DNA from: Acidobacteriota bacterium | GTDB taxonomy: Bacteria; Acidobacteriota; Blastocatellia; Pyrinomonadales; Pyrinomonadaceae | Direction of reading: 5' to 3' | Assembly (NCBI GenBank): GCA_016718135.1 | Contig: JADKEF010000017.1 | Coordinates: 558,001-622,000 of the forward strand | DNA: 64,000 nt | Shown here: piece by piece, positions 28,178 through 37,152 of the stretch | Layout of the letters: every line of letters starts with the position of its first letter | Position numbering within the stretch: the first letter of the stretch is position 1 | Notes under the pieces: model-generated | The model's database searches: none | What the model saw: the letters and a program-made list of their open reading frames with translations, nothing else | What the model was told of the DNA's origin: nothing | Translations under genes and position numbers: made by a program

Positions 28178-30130
28178 ATGAGAAACATTTCGATACAAAA
28201 ACTGATCTTCACCTTCGCATTCGCGATCGCCATAATCCCGACCGCGTTCGGCCAGCCGCAGCCCATGTCGACGCCGGAGCAGATCGCCCGGCGAAACGCG
28301 ATCGAGGCGGAGCTGCAATCCATAGCCGTGGTCGAACGCAAGGTAATGGTGCCGATGCGTGACGGCAAGCGGATGCAGGCTGACGTTTACCGGCCAAAAG
28401 ACTCGAGCAAAAAATATCCGATCATCCTGTCGCGAACGCCTTACAACTTCAATTGGTGGGACCTCCGGCTCGGTGCTCCGCGTGATATGACGACGGTGCT
28501 CGACGCCGTCAAACGTGGCTACGCCTACATCATCATGAACGAACGCGGGCGGTTTTTCTCCGAAGGAAATTACGATATCCTTGGCCCGCCAACGACCGAT
28601 GGCGATGATGCGATGACGTGGATGTCTTCGCAAGCGTGGTCGAATAAGAAGGTCGGAGCGATCGGATGTTCGTCAACCGCTGAATGGCAGATGGCGGTCG
28701 CGGCTCAGGGCAATCCGGCGTTTACGACGATGATCGCACAGGGTTTCGGAGCCGGTGTCGGACGCGTCGGGCCGTATTATGAGCAAGGCAACTGGTACCG
28801 CGGCGGCGCGGTGCAGATGCTATTCATCTCGTGGCTCTACGGGCAGCAAAATCAGGTGCGTCCGATGTTCGACCCGAAGACCACGCAGGAAGAATTGATC
28901 CGGGCCTCAAAATCATTCGATCTGTCTCAGCAGGCTCCACCTGTTGATTGGTCGAAAGCATTGCGGCATCTGCCGGTCAAGGACATCTTCACGGCGGTCG
29001 ATGGCCCGAAAGGCATCTTCGCGGACGAAATGCCCGTTCCGACCGGCGGTGCGATGATCAAACGCACGCCGAACGATCCGGCATGGTACAAAGGCGGCCT
29101 GTGGCACGACAACATGAAGGTCAACATTCCGGGCTTCTACTTCATGTCGTGGTATGACGTCTCTGTCGGGCCAAATCTCGCGATGTACAACCATATCCGC
29201 AAGACCGCTGATAAGGACATCGCCGACAAACAATACGCCGTGATCGCACCGGTCGCTCATTGCAGCTATACACGTGCGACAGAGAACACGGTTGTCGGCC
29301 AGCGAAGCATGGGTGACGCCCGGCTCGATTACAGCAAAATGACGTACGACTGGTTCGATCATTTTCTCAAAGGCGAGCAAAACGACATCCTGAAACGCCC
29401 GAAAGTGCAGTACTTCACAATGGGCAGCAACAAATGGCAGTCATCCGAATCTTGGCCGCCGGCCGGCGCCGAGCCGATGAAGTTCTATCTTTCAAGCGGC
29501 GGCAAGGCGAATACGGGTGCAGGCGACGGCAAGCTCGTCTCTGAACCACCCGCGACGGACATGCCGGATGTGTTCACGTACGACCCGATGAACCCGGTTC
29601 CGTCATTCGGCGGCAATGTCTGCTGCATCGGCAACGCGATACAGGCCGGCTCATTCGACCAGAGCAAGATGGAAGAGCGAAACGATATTCTCGTTTACTC
29701 GACCGATGTCCTAAAGGAAGGCTTTGAACTGAGCGGCCCGATCGACATCACGCTTTACGTCTCGTCGGATGCCAAAGACACAGACTTCACCGTAAAACTC
29801 ATCGACGTCGACGAGACCGGAAAGGCATGGAATCTCGACGAGACCATCCAACGCATGCGCTACCGCAACGGCTACGACAAACCGCTCGTTTGGATGGAGA
29901 AAGACAAGGTCTACAAGGTCAAATTCCAACCAATGACCACCAGTAACTACTTTGCTCCAGGCCATCGCCTGCGGATCGAGATCTCATCGAGCAACTTCCC
30001 GAGATTTGATCGGAACATGAACACGGGGGGAAATAACTGGGATGAAACGAAAGGTTTGATCGCTAAGAATGCGGTTCACCACTCGAAGCAGTATCCGGCT
30101 GAGATTGTCATCTCTGTGGTTAAGAAATGA
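28178..30130 (+). CDS. CocE/NonD-family (X-Pro dipeptidyl-peptidase-like) hydrolase
   Basis: Secreted alpha/beta hydrolase of 650 residues. A signal peptide (LIFTFAFAIAIIPTAFGQ) precedes the CocE/NonD catalytic domain. The nucleophile region is GCSSTAEWQ (about residue 166), the expected G-x-S-x-x position. The C-terminal beta-sandwich has the typical FELSGPIDITLYVSSDAKDTDF and FAPGHRLRIEISSSNFPRF. It probably hydrolyses N-terminal X-Pro dipeptides or acyl esters. It sits 23 bp after the S9 peptidase gene and is likely co-transcribed, consistent with extracellular peptide degradation. Confidence 0.9.
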   Translation: MRNISIQKLIFTFAFAIAIIPTAFGQPQPMSTPEQIARRNAIEAELQSIAVVERKVMVPMRDGKRMQADVYRPKDSSKKYPIILSRTPYNFNWWDLRLGAPRDMTTVLDAVKRGYAYIIMNERGRFFSEGNYDILGPPTTDGDDAMTWMSSQAWSNKKVGAIGCSSTAEWQMAVAAQGNPAFTTMIAQGFGAGVGRVGPYYEQGNWYRGGAVQMLFISWLYGQQNQVRPMFDPKTTQEELIRASKSFDLSQQAPPVDWSKALRHLPVKDIFTAVDGPKGIFADEMPVPTGGAMIKRTPNDPAWYKGGLWHDNMKVNIPGFYFMSWYDVSVGPNLAMYNHIRKTADKDIADKQYAVIAPVAHCSYTRATENTVVGQRSMGDARLDYSKMTYDWFDHFLKGEQNDILKRPKVQYFTMGSNKWQSSESWPPAGAEPMKFYLSSGGKANTGAGDGKLVSEPPATDMPDVFTYDPMNPVPSFGGNVCCIGNAIQAGSFDQSKMEERNDILVYSTDVLKEGFELSGPIDITLYVSSDAKDTDFTVKLIDVDETGKAWNLDETIQRMRYRNGYDKPLVWMEKDKVYKVKFQPMTTSNYFAPGHRLRIEISSSNFPRFDRNMNTGGNNWDETKGLIAKNAVHHSKQYPAEIVISVVKK

Positions 30131-30140
30131 TCGTCCTTGA

Positions 30141-30665
30141 CTAGACGGGTTTGGTTGGCGGCTCCATCACGGAGCCGCATTTTTTGCACTTCCGCAATTC
30201 TTCGTTGCCATAGAACTTCGCAAAAACTCCCTGAAACTGCGTCGTGATATCGGTTAACTGAAAATACTCTTCGTAAAGCTTTTCATTGCATTCTTCGCAA
30301 AACCACATCAGGCCGTCGAATTCCCCGTCGCGGCGTTTGCGTTCGATGACGAGGCCGATGGTGTTGGCTCCTCGGATCGGGTTGTGCGGGATGCGAGGCG
30401 GGAGCAGGAACATCTCGCCTTCGCGGATGGGGACCTCGACCGCTTTACCGTCTTCCTGGACCTGGACCATGATATCGCCCTCAAGCTGGTAAAACAGCTC
30501 CTCGCCCTCGTCCCAGTGATAATCTTTTCGCGAATTCGGCCCGCCGACTACCATCACGATAAAATCGTCGTCGTCATAGACGCACTGATTCCCGACCGGC
30601 GGCTTGAGCAGATGCCGGTGCTCGTCGATCCATTGCTTGAAATTGAAAGGGCGGCGTATAGACAT
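30141..30665 (-). CDS. 3-hydroxyanthranilate 3,4-dioxygenase
   Basis: Cupin-fold ring-cleaving dioxygenase, 174 residues from ATG 30665, converting 3-hydroxyanthranilate to ACMS with Fe(II) and O2. The iron ligands are expected in YHWDEGEELFYQL (His, Glu) and the later PHN His. The C-terminus carries the second metal site of bacterial enzymes, two CxxC pairs (WFCEECNE and RKCKKCGS), a rubredoxin-like site. It supplies the substrate for the ACMS decarboxylase encoded at 20.7-21.7 kb. It is divergent from an FAD oxidoreductase gene with only 50 bp between them. Confidence 0.95.
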   Translation of the reverse strand: MSIRRPFNFKQWIDEHRHLLKPPVGNQCVYDDDDFIVMVVGGPNSRKDYHWDEGEELFYQLEGDIMVQVQEDGKAVEVPIREGEMFLLPPRIPHNPIRGANTIGLVIERKRRDGEFDGLMWFCEECNEKLYEEYFQLTDITTQFQGVFAKFYGNEELRKCKKCGSVMEPPTKPV

Positions 30666-30715
30666 TTCAAAACAGTATACAATCAAACGGGCGAGCTTAT
30701 CGCAAGGATTCGCAC

Positions 30716-31921
30716 ATGAAATTGAGATCGAACGAGCCGTTCTGGCTTGTGAAAAACGGCTTGATCAACTCCTACCCCTCGCTTGACCGTGATATCGAGA
30801 CGGAAATTCTCGTGGTTGGTAGCGGCATTACCGGAAGCCTGATCGCTCATCGCTGTATCGCCGAGGGTTACGAGACAACGTTGATCGACCGGCGTGAGAT
30901 CGCGCATGGCAGTTCTTCGGCGACGACGTCGATGCTGCAGTACGAGATCGACACGGCTCTGTTTGAGTTGGTCGAGATGATCGGTGAAAAGGCGGCGGTT
31001 GAGAGCTATTGGGCGTGTTTCAACTCGATCGACGATCTTGGCAAGATCTCAAAGCAGATCAAATCGACGTGCGGGTTTAAGAAAAAAGAATCGGTCTACA
31101 TGGCGGCGCTAAAAAAGGACTTACCGTGGCTGACGAAGGAATTTCAGGCACGTGAGAAGCACGGCTTTCCGGTTAGTTGGCTCGAACCCGCAGAGATCGA
31201 AGAAAAATTTGGAATGGCCGGAACATTCGGCGGTATTTCGTCCGCACAGGGCGGCAGCATCGACGCGTTTTGTCTTGCTCACGAATTGCTCCAATACAAT
31301 CAACAACGCGGCCTGCTCGTTTACGATAAGACCGATCTCGTCAAAAAAGAACACACCAAAAGCGGTGCCGAGCTTACCACCGAATACGGCAACGTGATCA
31401 AGGCGAAAAAGGTTATTTATTGCAACGGTTTTGAGAGTACCGAGATGATCAAGGATAAATTTGTCGATCTGCTCTCGACCTACGCCATCGTCGGCGAGAT
31501 CTCAGAGGACGACCATTCGCACATCAGCGAAACGCTGTTCTGGAACACCGCTGACCCGTACATTTACATGCGAACGACCGACGACAACCGCATCCTCATC
31601 GGCGGGGAGGACGAGGAATTTGTCGACCCCGCGAAACGCGATTCGATGATTACGGGGAAATCCGCGAAGCTTGAGAAAAAGCTAAAGAAGCTCTTACCAG
31701 GCGTCAAATTTCGCACCGATTTTGCCTGGGCCGGAACGTTCGGCGAGACCAAGGACGGCCTACCGTATATCGGCGAACACCCAAACTTCCCTTCCGCGTA
31801 TTTTGTACTCGGCTTTGGCGGCAACGGTATCACGTTCTCAGTGATCGGAATGGACATGGTCGCGGCAAAGCTGAAAGGCGAAGAGCATCCGCTCGATGAG
31901 GTCTTTCGATTTCGGCGTTAA
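30716..31921 (+). CDS. FAD-dependent oxidoreductase (DAO/glycine-oxidase type)
   Basis: Flavoprotein of 401 residues with the N-terminal dinucleotide motif VVGSGITGSLIAHRC. The C-terminal FAD-contacting segment is DGLPYIGEHPNFPSAYFVLG then GFGGNGI. This is the pattern of D-amino-acid-oxidase/glycine-oxidase-like proteins. There is no signal peptide. The substrate is unknown. It shares a 50-bp divergent promoter region with the 3-hydroxyanthranilate dioxygenase gene and is convergent with a DUF1697 gene, overlapping it by 4 bp. Confidence 0.85.
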   Translation: MKLRSNEPFWLVKNGLINSYPSLDRDIETEILVVGSGITGSLIAHRCIAEGYETTLIDRREIAHGSSSATTSMLQYEIDTALFELVEMIGEKAAVESYWACFNSIDDLGKISKQIKSTCGFKKKESVYMAALKKDLPWLTKEFQAREKHGFPVSWLEPAEIEEKFGMAGTFGGISSAQGGSIDAFCLAHELLQYNQQRGLLVYDKTDLVKKEHTKSGAELTTEYGNVIKAKKVIYCNGFESTEMIKDKFVDLLSTYAIVGEISEDDHSHISETLFWNTADPYIYMRTTDDNRILIGGEDEEFVDPAKRDSMITGKSAKLEKKLKKLLPGVKFRTDFAWAGTFGETKDGLPYIGEHPNFPSAYFVLGFGGNGITFSVIGMDMVAAKLKGEEHPLDEVFRFRR

Positions 31922-32487
31922 AGCGTTGCGAGCTTTTCGGTTGTTCGCCAATTGCGGCCCGTCACGGCCAGTTTCAGCTTCTTCTCAATGAAGCTTTTCC
32001 CGAGTAGACTGTCGATCACGCCCTTTGGTAGATGACAATAAAGCTCGCGGCCGATGACCGCGTAATGTTCACCTTCGGGAGCGGCGGCGAGGAGTTGCCC
32101 GAGTTTCTCAGCGGGCATTTCTTCCCGCAGAAAAAGAACATGCATTTCTTTGTGGCTTTCGAACTGGCCGGCGAACGGGTTGTTTTCGAGTATATCGACG
32201 ATCGCGCTTTGCCCACGGATCATGACGGGGATCTGTTTGTCGAAGTGCTTTTTGATCGCTTGTTCGATAGTTTGGACCAAGGTTAATTCGATCTCGCCGG
32301 TGCCCTTACTTCGTGCGGGCTTCTGCAAAAACTTCTGCGAAACGTCGAACGCGATGTTGCCACTGTTGATATAGGTCACGACGTTCTCAAAGCCGCATTC
32401 CTCGAACGCGGCTTTGAGATCCATCATCTTTATCATTGTGTTTCCTCCGACATTGATGCCGCGGAGCAGGGCAATGTATCTAGGCAT
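31918..32487 (-). CDS. DUF1697-family protein
   Basis: Cytoplasmic protein of 189 residues whose N-terminus MPRYIALLRGINVGG and NVVTYINSGNIAFD are the recognised DUF1697 signatures. The function of the family is unknown to me. It overlaps the upstream alcohol dehydrogenase gene by 8 bp, so it is translationally coupled to the RidA - SnoaL - alcohol dehydrogenase group. Confidence 0.88.
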   Translation of the reverse strand: MPRYIALLRGINVGGNTMIKMMDLKAAFEECGFENVVTYINSGNIAFDVSQKFLQKPARSKGTGEIELTLVQTIEQAIKKHFDKQIPVMIRGQSAIVDILENNPFAGQFESHKEMHVLFLREEMPAEKLGQLLAAAPEGEHYAVIGRELYCHLPKGVIDSLLGKSFIEKKLKLAVTGRNWRTTEKLATL

Positions 32488-33532
32488 TTTGCATATCGAT
32501 CACGAAGCGGTAACGTACATCCGACTTGATCGTCCGGTCGTACGCTGCCTCGATCTGGTCGGGCGAAATTACCTCGACATCTGAGACGACATTGTGTTCC
32601 GCACAAAAGTCGAGCATTTCCTGAGTCTCCGGAATCCCGCCGATCATCGAACCGGCCAGGATCTTGTTGCCGCCGATCAGCGAGAACGCGTTCAACGGTG
32701 TCGGCTCGGTCGGCACGCCGACGATGACCATCACGCCGTTGAGCGTGACCATGCTGAGGTAAGTTCCGTAATCGTGATTTGCCGAGATGGTGTCGAGCAA
32801 AATATCGAATGTGCCGGTCGCAGCCTTTACGGCGTCAGAGTCTTTGGTGTTGATAAAACCTGTCGCCCCTAGTTTTCGAGCATCGGCCTCTTTCGACGGC
32901 GACGTGCTCAGCACCGTGACCTCGGCTCCCATCGCCGCGGCGATCTTGACGCCCATGTGGCCTAAACCGCCGAGCCCTGCGACGGCGACCGTTTTGCCCG
33001 GGCCCGCTCCCCAGCGTTTCAACGGCGAATACGTCGTAATTCCCGCACACAGCAGCGGCGCGATACCGGACCGGTCCTCCACAGCATTGACCTTGAGCGC
33101 GTAGTTTTGGTCGATCACATAGTGCTTCGAATATCCACCATAGGTCGGCGTGGTTCGATCCATCTCGGTGCTGTTATAGGTCTGAGCACTTCCCTTTATG
33201 CAGTATTGCTCAACGCCGCCGTGACACGCTCCGCATTCGCGACAGCTATCGACAAAGCAGCCAATTCCCGCAAAATCGCCCACCTTGAACTTCGTCACAG
33301 AGTCGCCGACCTGCGACACACGGCCTACGATCTCGTGCCCCGGAACCATCGGATAGAGAGACGGCACCATCGGTTCCCACTCGGCTTTTGCCTGATGAAT
33401 ATCCGAATGGCAGATGCCTGCCCATTCAATATCGATCAAAATATCGTTCGCGCCGACATCGCGGCGTTCAAAGTTAAATTCCGAGAACTTTGCGTTCTTA
33501 TCGTGTGTTGCGTAACCTTTGGTTTGTATCAT
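32480..33532 (-). CDS. Zinc-dependent alcohol dehydrogenase (cinnamyl-alcohol-dehydrogenase-like)
   Basis: MDR-family NAD(P)-dependent alcohol dehydrogenase, 350 residues, resembling YahK/AdhC aldehyde reductases. The catalytic zinc ligands lie in GICHSDIHQ and PGHEIVG. The structural zinc cysteines occur in DSCRECGACHGGVEQYC. The Rossmann motif is GLGGLGHMGVKIAAAMGAEV. The substrate is not deducible. It could act on aldehydes of the amino-muconate branch or on unrelated alcohols. It is in a four-gene minus-strand group (RidA-like, SnoaL-like, this gene, DUF1697). Confidence 0.92.
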   Translation of the reverse strand: MIQTKGYATHDKNAKFSEFNFERRDVGANDILIDIEWAGICHSDIHQAKAEWEPMVPSLYPMVPGHEIVGRVSQVGDSVTKFKVGDFAGIGCFVDSCRECGACHGGVEQYCIKGSAQTYNSTEMDRTTPTYGGYSKHYVIDQNYALKVNAVEDRSGIAPLLCAGITTYSPLKRWGAGPGKTVAVAGLGGLGHMGVKIAAAMGAEVTVLSTSPSKEADARKLGATGFINTKDSDAVKAATGTFDILLDTISANHDYGTYLSMVTLNGVMVIVGVPTEPTPLNAFSLIGGNKILAGSMIGGIPETQEMLDFCAEHNVVSDVEVISPDQIEAAYDRTIKSDVRYRFVIDMQNA

Positions 33533-33542
33533 TTCTGTTAAA

Positions 33543-33899
33543 TTATTCCCCTCGTTTATCCGTTATGCAGTAGGACGTTATCCGTGCCAAACGCCCGTCA
33601 TTATTGAACTCGTACACATCGCATGATGACACGCTACTGACTACCTCGCCGTCTTTGATTAATTTGGCAGTGCCATTGATCGCGACGCGAGAGCCGTCGA
33701 CTATCGTATTCAGCGTGCGAAAGTTAGTGGTCACCGAAGCAAAGTACGAGGCGATCTGACCACACTTTTCGATGACCGCACTCCTGCCCCTGACCTTAAA
33801 GTCGGCGATGACATCCCATTCAACATCATCAGCAAGGTGGTCGTAAACGGAATCAAACTGGCCGGATGAAAACCTTTCCGCAATTTCTCTTGTTTCCAT
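33543..33899 (-). CDS. SnoaL/NTF2-like small protein
   Basis: Small cytoplasmic protein of 118 residues with the NTF2-like cone fold pattern: N-terminal helix IAERFSSGQFDSVYDHLADD, then VEWDVIADF, then a beta-rich C-terminal half. Family members are isomerases, hydrolases or binding proteins, and no catalytic residues can be assigned here. It lies 8 bp downstream of the RidA-like gene and 10 bp upstream of the alcohol dehydrogenase gene. Confidence 0.75.
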   Translation of the reverse strand: METREIAERFSSGQFDSVYDHLADDVEWDVIADFKVRGRSAVIEKCGQIASYFASVTTNFRTLNTIVDGSRVAINGTAKLIKDGEVVSSVSSCDVYEFNNDGRLARITSYCITDKRGE

Positions 33900-33907
33900 G
33901 TGTCCCT

Positions 33908-34327
33908 TTAAGCTACCGTTGCAATGACCTTCAATTCTATAGCGATCGGCGTCGGTAAACTGCTGATCTCAACCGTCGTCCGGCACGGTTGGTTGTCGGC
34001 GAAATATTCGGCGTACAGACGATTATACGTCGCAAAATCGTCCTTCATATTCGTCAGAAAGACTGTCACATCCACGATCTGCCCCCACGACGAACCCGCT
34101 TCCTCAACGATGTATCGAACGTTCTGAAAAACTGATCTGCACTGCGTCTCAATGTCATACGAAACGATCTTGCCTGCCTCATTCAGCTCGACGCCCGGAA
34201 TGACCTTCGTCCCACGCTCACGCGGCCCGACGCCGGAGAGGAACAGCAGATTTCCGACACGGCGTGCATACGGATAGAGGCCTACTGGCTCCGGTGCTCT
34301 GGACGAGTTTAGAGGCGTGTGATCCAT
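33908..34327 (-). CDS. RidA-family protein, possible 2-aminomuconate deaminase
   Basis: YjgF/RidA-family protein of 139 residues. It has the family arginine near the C-terminal half (QPCRTTVEISSLP) and LFLSGVGPRERG near the N-terminus. Bacterial 2-aminomuconate deaminases (AmnD/NbaF type) belong to this family, and the window encodes the enzymes that make 2-aminomuconate, so this role is a reasonable inference. A generic enamine/imine deaminase is the alternative. It is the first gene of the minus-strand group 34.3-31.9 kb. Confidence 0.82.
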   Translation of the reverse strand: MDHTPLNSSRAPEPVGLYPYARRVGNLLFLSGVGPRERGTKVIPGVELNEAGKIVSYDIETQCRSVFQNVRYIVEEAGSSWGQIVDVTVFLTNMKDDFATYNRLYAEYFADNQPCRTTVEISSLPTPIAIELKVIATVA

Positions 34328-34462
34328 GGAATACTTATAAGTCTAACAGGAATCTAAGTCAGTGGAACAGCCCGCACTGAATCCAAATTGGTGGTGCGGG
34401 AGAAATTAGTTCCTGGAAGACATTTTTCGGTTTACAATGTCGTTCATAGAGGAATATTCAAT

Positions 34463-35143
34463 ATGTCATTATTTACGAAATTAGCTCTCGCCGCATCGGT
34501 CCTACTAGCTGTCGGCTGCGGTATCGCGGCTAGCTCGGCTAATTCTCCAGATCTCGAAGCGTTAGCTCCTGTCGCAGAACCTGTAGCCGAACCAGTTAAG
34601 GGAACGCAAACTGCTGTTTTCGCGGGCGGTTGTTTCTGGGGAGTCGAGGGCGTTTTTGAGCATGTCAAGGGCGTGACCGATGTCCGATCGGGCTATTCGG
34701 GCGGGGATTCGAAGTCGGCGAATTACGATGAGGTCAGCGAAGGGAGTACCGATCACGCTGAGGCGGTTGAGATCAAATTTGACCCGGCGAAGGTGACGTA
34801 CACGCAGTTGCTGACGATATTTTTCTCAGTCGCTCACGATCCGACCCAGTTGAACCGCCAGGGTCCTGACACTGGAAGGCAATATCGCTCAGCCGTGTTT
34901 TACACCAGCGAAGAGCAAAAGAAAGCGACGCTCGCCTACATCGAAGCGATCAACAAATCCAAAGCTCTGCCAACAGCGATCGTGACCGAGGTCGTCGCCC
35001 TGGAAAAATTCTACGCCGCCGAGGATTACCATCAGGACTACATGAAGAAAAATCCGACGCAGCCCTATATCGTTGCCCACGACCGGCCAAAGCTTGAGGA
35101 TCTAAAGACACGCTTTCCGGAGTTTTACGTTAAGAAATATTGA
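34463..35143 (+). CDS. msrA: Peptide methionine-(S)-S-oxide reductase, predicted lipoprotein
   Basis: Repairs oxidised methionine, 226 residues. I chose ATG 34463 (preceded by GAGGAATATTCA) over 34388 because it starts a lipoprotein signal (FTKLALAASVLLAVGCG, lipid-modified Cys at 19). The catalytic motif GGCFWGVE follows, then GYSGGDS and a C-terminal YHQDYMKKNP. There is no MsrB domain. The lipobox implies a membrane-anchored enzyme acting outside the cytoplasm on secreted or envelope proteins. It is convergent with the 35145 gene. Confidence 0.93.
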   Translation: MSLFTKLALAASVLLAVGCGIAASSANSPDLEALAPVAEPVAEPVKGTQTAVFAGGCFWGVEGVFEHVKGVTDVRSGYSGGDSKSANYDEVSEGSTDHAEAVEIKFDPAKVTYTQLLTIFFSVAHDPTQLNRQGPDTGRQYRSAVFYTSEEQKKATLAYIEAINKSKALPTAIVTEVVALEKFYAAEDYHQDYMKKNPTQPYIVAHDRPKLEDLKTRFPEFYVKKY

Positions 35144-35144
35144 T

Positions 35145-35729
35145 CTATAGCTTTTGAAGTGAACGCAGGATCTTCTCGGTGTCCGCAAGCGATATCATCG
35201 CGAGATCAGGATCGTCCTCTTCGCCGCCGTACCAGCCGATGTAGTGAAACGCGGTCTTCCCGACGTTAAACCACTCGGTCATCACGTAGTTCTTTAGCTT
35301 CTTTCCATTCTGGTCGGCATCCTTCGGCTCGTATAGGAGATGGATCTTCCCGACCGGCGTCGATAGTATCTTTGCTCCATCATACATAAGGTCGCCGAGG
35401 CCGTCGAAACCGGCCTCGAGAGCAAATCGCTGGGTCTTTCCGCTCGTGAGTTTTCGCGAGTAGATGATGATAAATTCCCGATCTTCGATCGCTACTGCTC
35501 GTCCGAGACGCGATTTGATCCCTTCGAGCTTAAAGCCGGCCGGCAGCCATTTGGGCAATGCAACAGACATCACCTGCTTGGCGGCGATCAGCTGCTCCAT
35601 GTCCGATCTCTCGATACCCGGAAACCTCGCCATTCCGGCCTTGATCTTTGCGTCCGTTGACTGTGCCGAAGCCGTAATTGCGAGCGAGAAGCAAAATAGA
35701 GCTAAAACGATCGTGTTCTTGAGATTCAT
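35145..35729 (-). CDS. Hypothetical exported protein, coupled to pepT
   Basis: Unknown protein of 194 residues with a clear signal peptide (TIVLALFCFSLAITASAQS). The rest is a mixed alpha/beta domain without cysteines or recognised motifs. Its ATG shares one base with the pepT stop (TAATG), so it is translated from the same mRNA as the exported PepT. Function unknown. Confidence 0.7.
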   Translation of the reverse strand: MNLKNTIVLALFCFSLAITASAQSTDAKIKAGMARFPGIERSDMEQLIAAKQVMSVALPKWLPAGFKLEGIKSRLGRAVAIEDREFIIIYSRKLTSGKTQRFALEAGFDGLGDLMYDGAKILSTPVGKIHLLYEPKDADQNGKKLKNYVMTEWFNVGKTAFHYIGWYGGEEDDPDLAMISLADTEKILRSLQKL

Positions 35730-37045
35730 TATTTGCCTTTTTCTGCCCAGATCTGAACAAGGTGGACGAGCGTCTCGGTCGATTTCTCCAATCCCTTTCG
35801 CGAATTGAATTCCAGCTTACCGTGAAAATTGTGTCCGCCGGTAAATAGATTCGGCGTGGGAAGGCCGCGTGCCGTCAGCCGCGAGCCATCGGTGCCGCCG
35901 CGTATTGGCCTTAATGACGCCGTAACTCCCGCTCGCTTTGCGGCCTCGATCGCGTAGTCGGTGAGCTGCGGATAATCTTTCAACACTTCTTTCATATTAA
36001 GGTAGCCGAGAACGCTGCCGTATTCGATCTTGACGTTTGGATATTTCCGCTGCGTTGCGGCGATCACGCGTTTAATCGCCTTTTCCTGGCCCGCAAGGCC
36101 GGCAATGTCGAAATTGCGGAGCAGTATCTTTACCGTCGAAGTCTCGACATCCATTGTTCCGACATATGGATGAATAAACCCGCCCCGCCCCGCCGTCGTC
36201 TCGGGCCGATTCGGGATCATCGCCGGAAATCGCGAAAGGAAATCACCCGCAGCGTACGACGAATTGACCATTATCCCTTTAGCCGTGCCAGGGTGTGTCG
36301 ATTTACCGCGAAATGTAACCGTTGCAGTTCGTGCCGACCAAGTCTCATTCGAGATATCTCCAAGCTGTTCACCATCAACGGTATACGCGAACTTCGCCCC
36401 CCAGCCCTCGATATCGAACTTGTCCATCGGCCCGCCGACTTCTTCGTCGGGCGTAAACGCGATCGCGACATTACCATGTTTGATCGAAGGATTTTGTTTG
36501 AGAGTATCGATCATCGTCATCAATTCGGCAATGCCCGCCTTGTCATCTGATCCGAGGAGCGTCGTACCATCCGCCGTTATAATGTCGTCGCCGATAAGAT
36601 TTTTTAGGTTCGGATTTTGCTTGACTGTAATGACCTGTGTCTTGTCATTCGGCAACACAATGTCGCCGCCCTGATAATTCTTATGGATGATGGCGTTAAT
36701 ATTCGCGCCCGAAACAGCAGGCGAAGTGTCCATATGAGCGATAAACCCAATCGTCGGCACCTTCGAATTGTCCGCCAGATTGCCCGGGATCATCGCATAG
36801 ACAATACCTTCCTCACTAACGCGAACCTTTGTCGCACCAAGCTCCTTCAGCTCTTTTTCCAAAAGCCGTGCCAGCACGTATTGCTTCTCCGTACTAGGCC
36901 ACTTCCCCGCATCTTCAGCCGATTGCGTGTCGATCTTTACATAACGAAGAAACCGATCCATCGCGGATTCGATGGGTGGTTTTAGTTGAGCGGGTACCAC
37001 CGCAACCAATATCAACGAAAATATTAACGTAAAAATGATCTTCAT
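35729..37045 (-). CDS. pepT: Peptidase T-like aminotripeptidase, exported
   Basis: M20-family zinc tripeptidase, 438 residues. Zinc-ligand and catalytic motifs are FIAHMDTSPA, GSDDKAG (bridging Asp), TPDEEVGG with the catalytic Glu, and GGTDGSRLT in the C-terminal half. A dimerisation domain lies between. Unlike the cytoplasmic enzyme of enterobacteria it begins with a signal peptide (IFTLIFSLILVAVVPAQ), so it is probably periplasmic. It is followed by a one-base-overlapping exported-protein gene, and a second M20 peptidase gene lies about 100 bp upstream on the same strand. Confidence 0.92.
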   Translation of the reverse strand: MKIIFTLIFSLILVAVVPAQLKPPIESAMDRFLRYVKIDTQSAEDAGKWPSTEKQYVLARLLEKELKELGATKVRVSEEGIVYAMIPGNLADNSKVPTIGFIAHMDTSPAVSGANINAIIHKNYQGGDIVLPNDKTQVITVKQNPNLKNLIGDDIITADGTTLLGSDDKAGIAELMTMIDTLKQNPSIKHGNVAIAFTPDEEVGGPMDKFDIEGWGAKFAYTVDGEQLGDISNETWSARTATVTFRGKSTHPGTAKGIMVNSSYAAGDFLSRFPAMIPNRPETTAGRGGFIHPYVGTMDVETSTVKILLRNFDIAGLAGQEKAIKRVIAATQRKYPNVKIEYGSVLGYLNMKEVLKDYPQLTDYAIEAAKRAGVTASLRPIRGGTDGSRLTARGLPTPNLFTGGHNFHGKLEFNSRKGLEKSTETLVHLVQIWAEKGK

Positions 37046-37152
37046 ATTATCAACCTAAAAGTCTTACAAGGTGAACCCGCAGGTCACCGCCTATTTGAGG
37101 ATAGCGAGCGATGCGTCGTTGCTATCAAAAATCCATCCCCCGGATCAACACC

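Noticed and set aside
37100..37126. Hairpin between the M20 peptidase gene and pepT as a terminator
   Set aside because: The stem GATAGC/GCTATC is weak and no T run follows on the minus strand.
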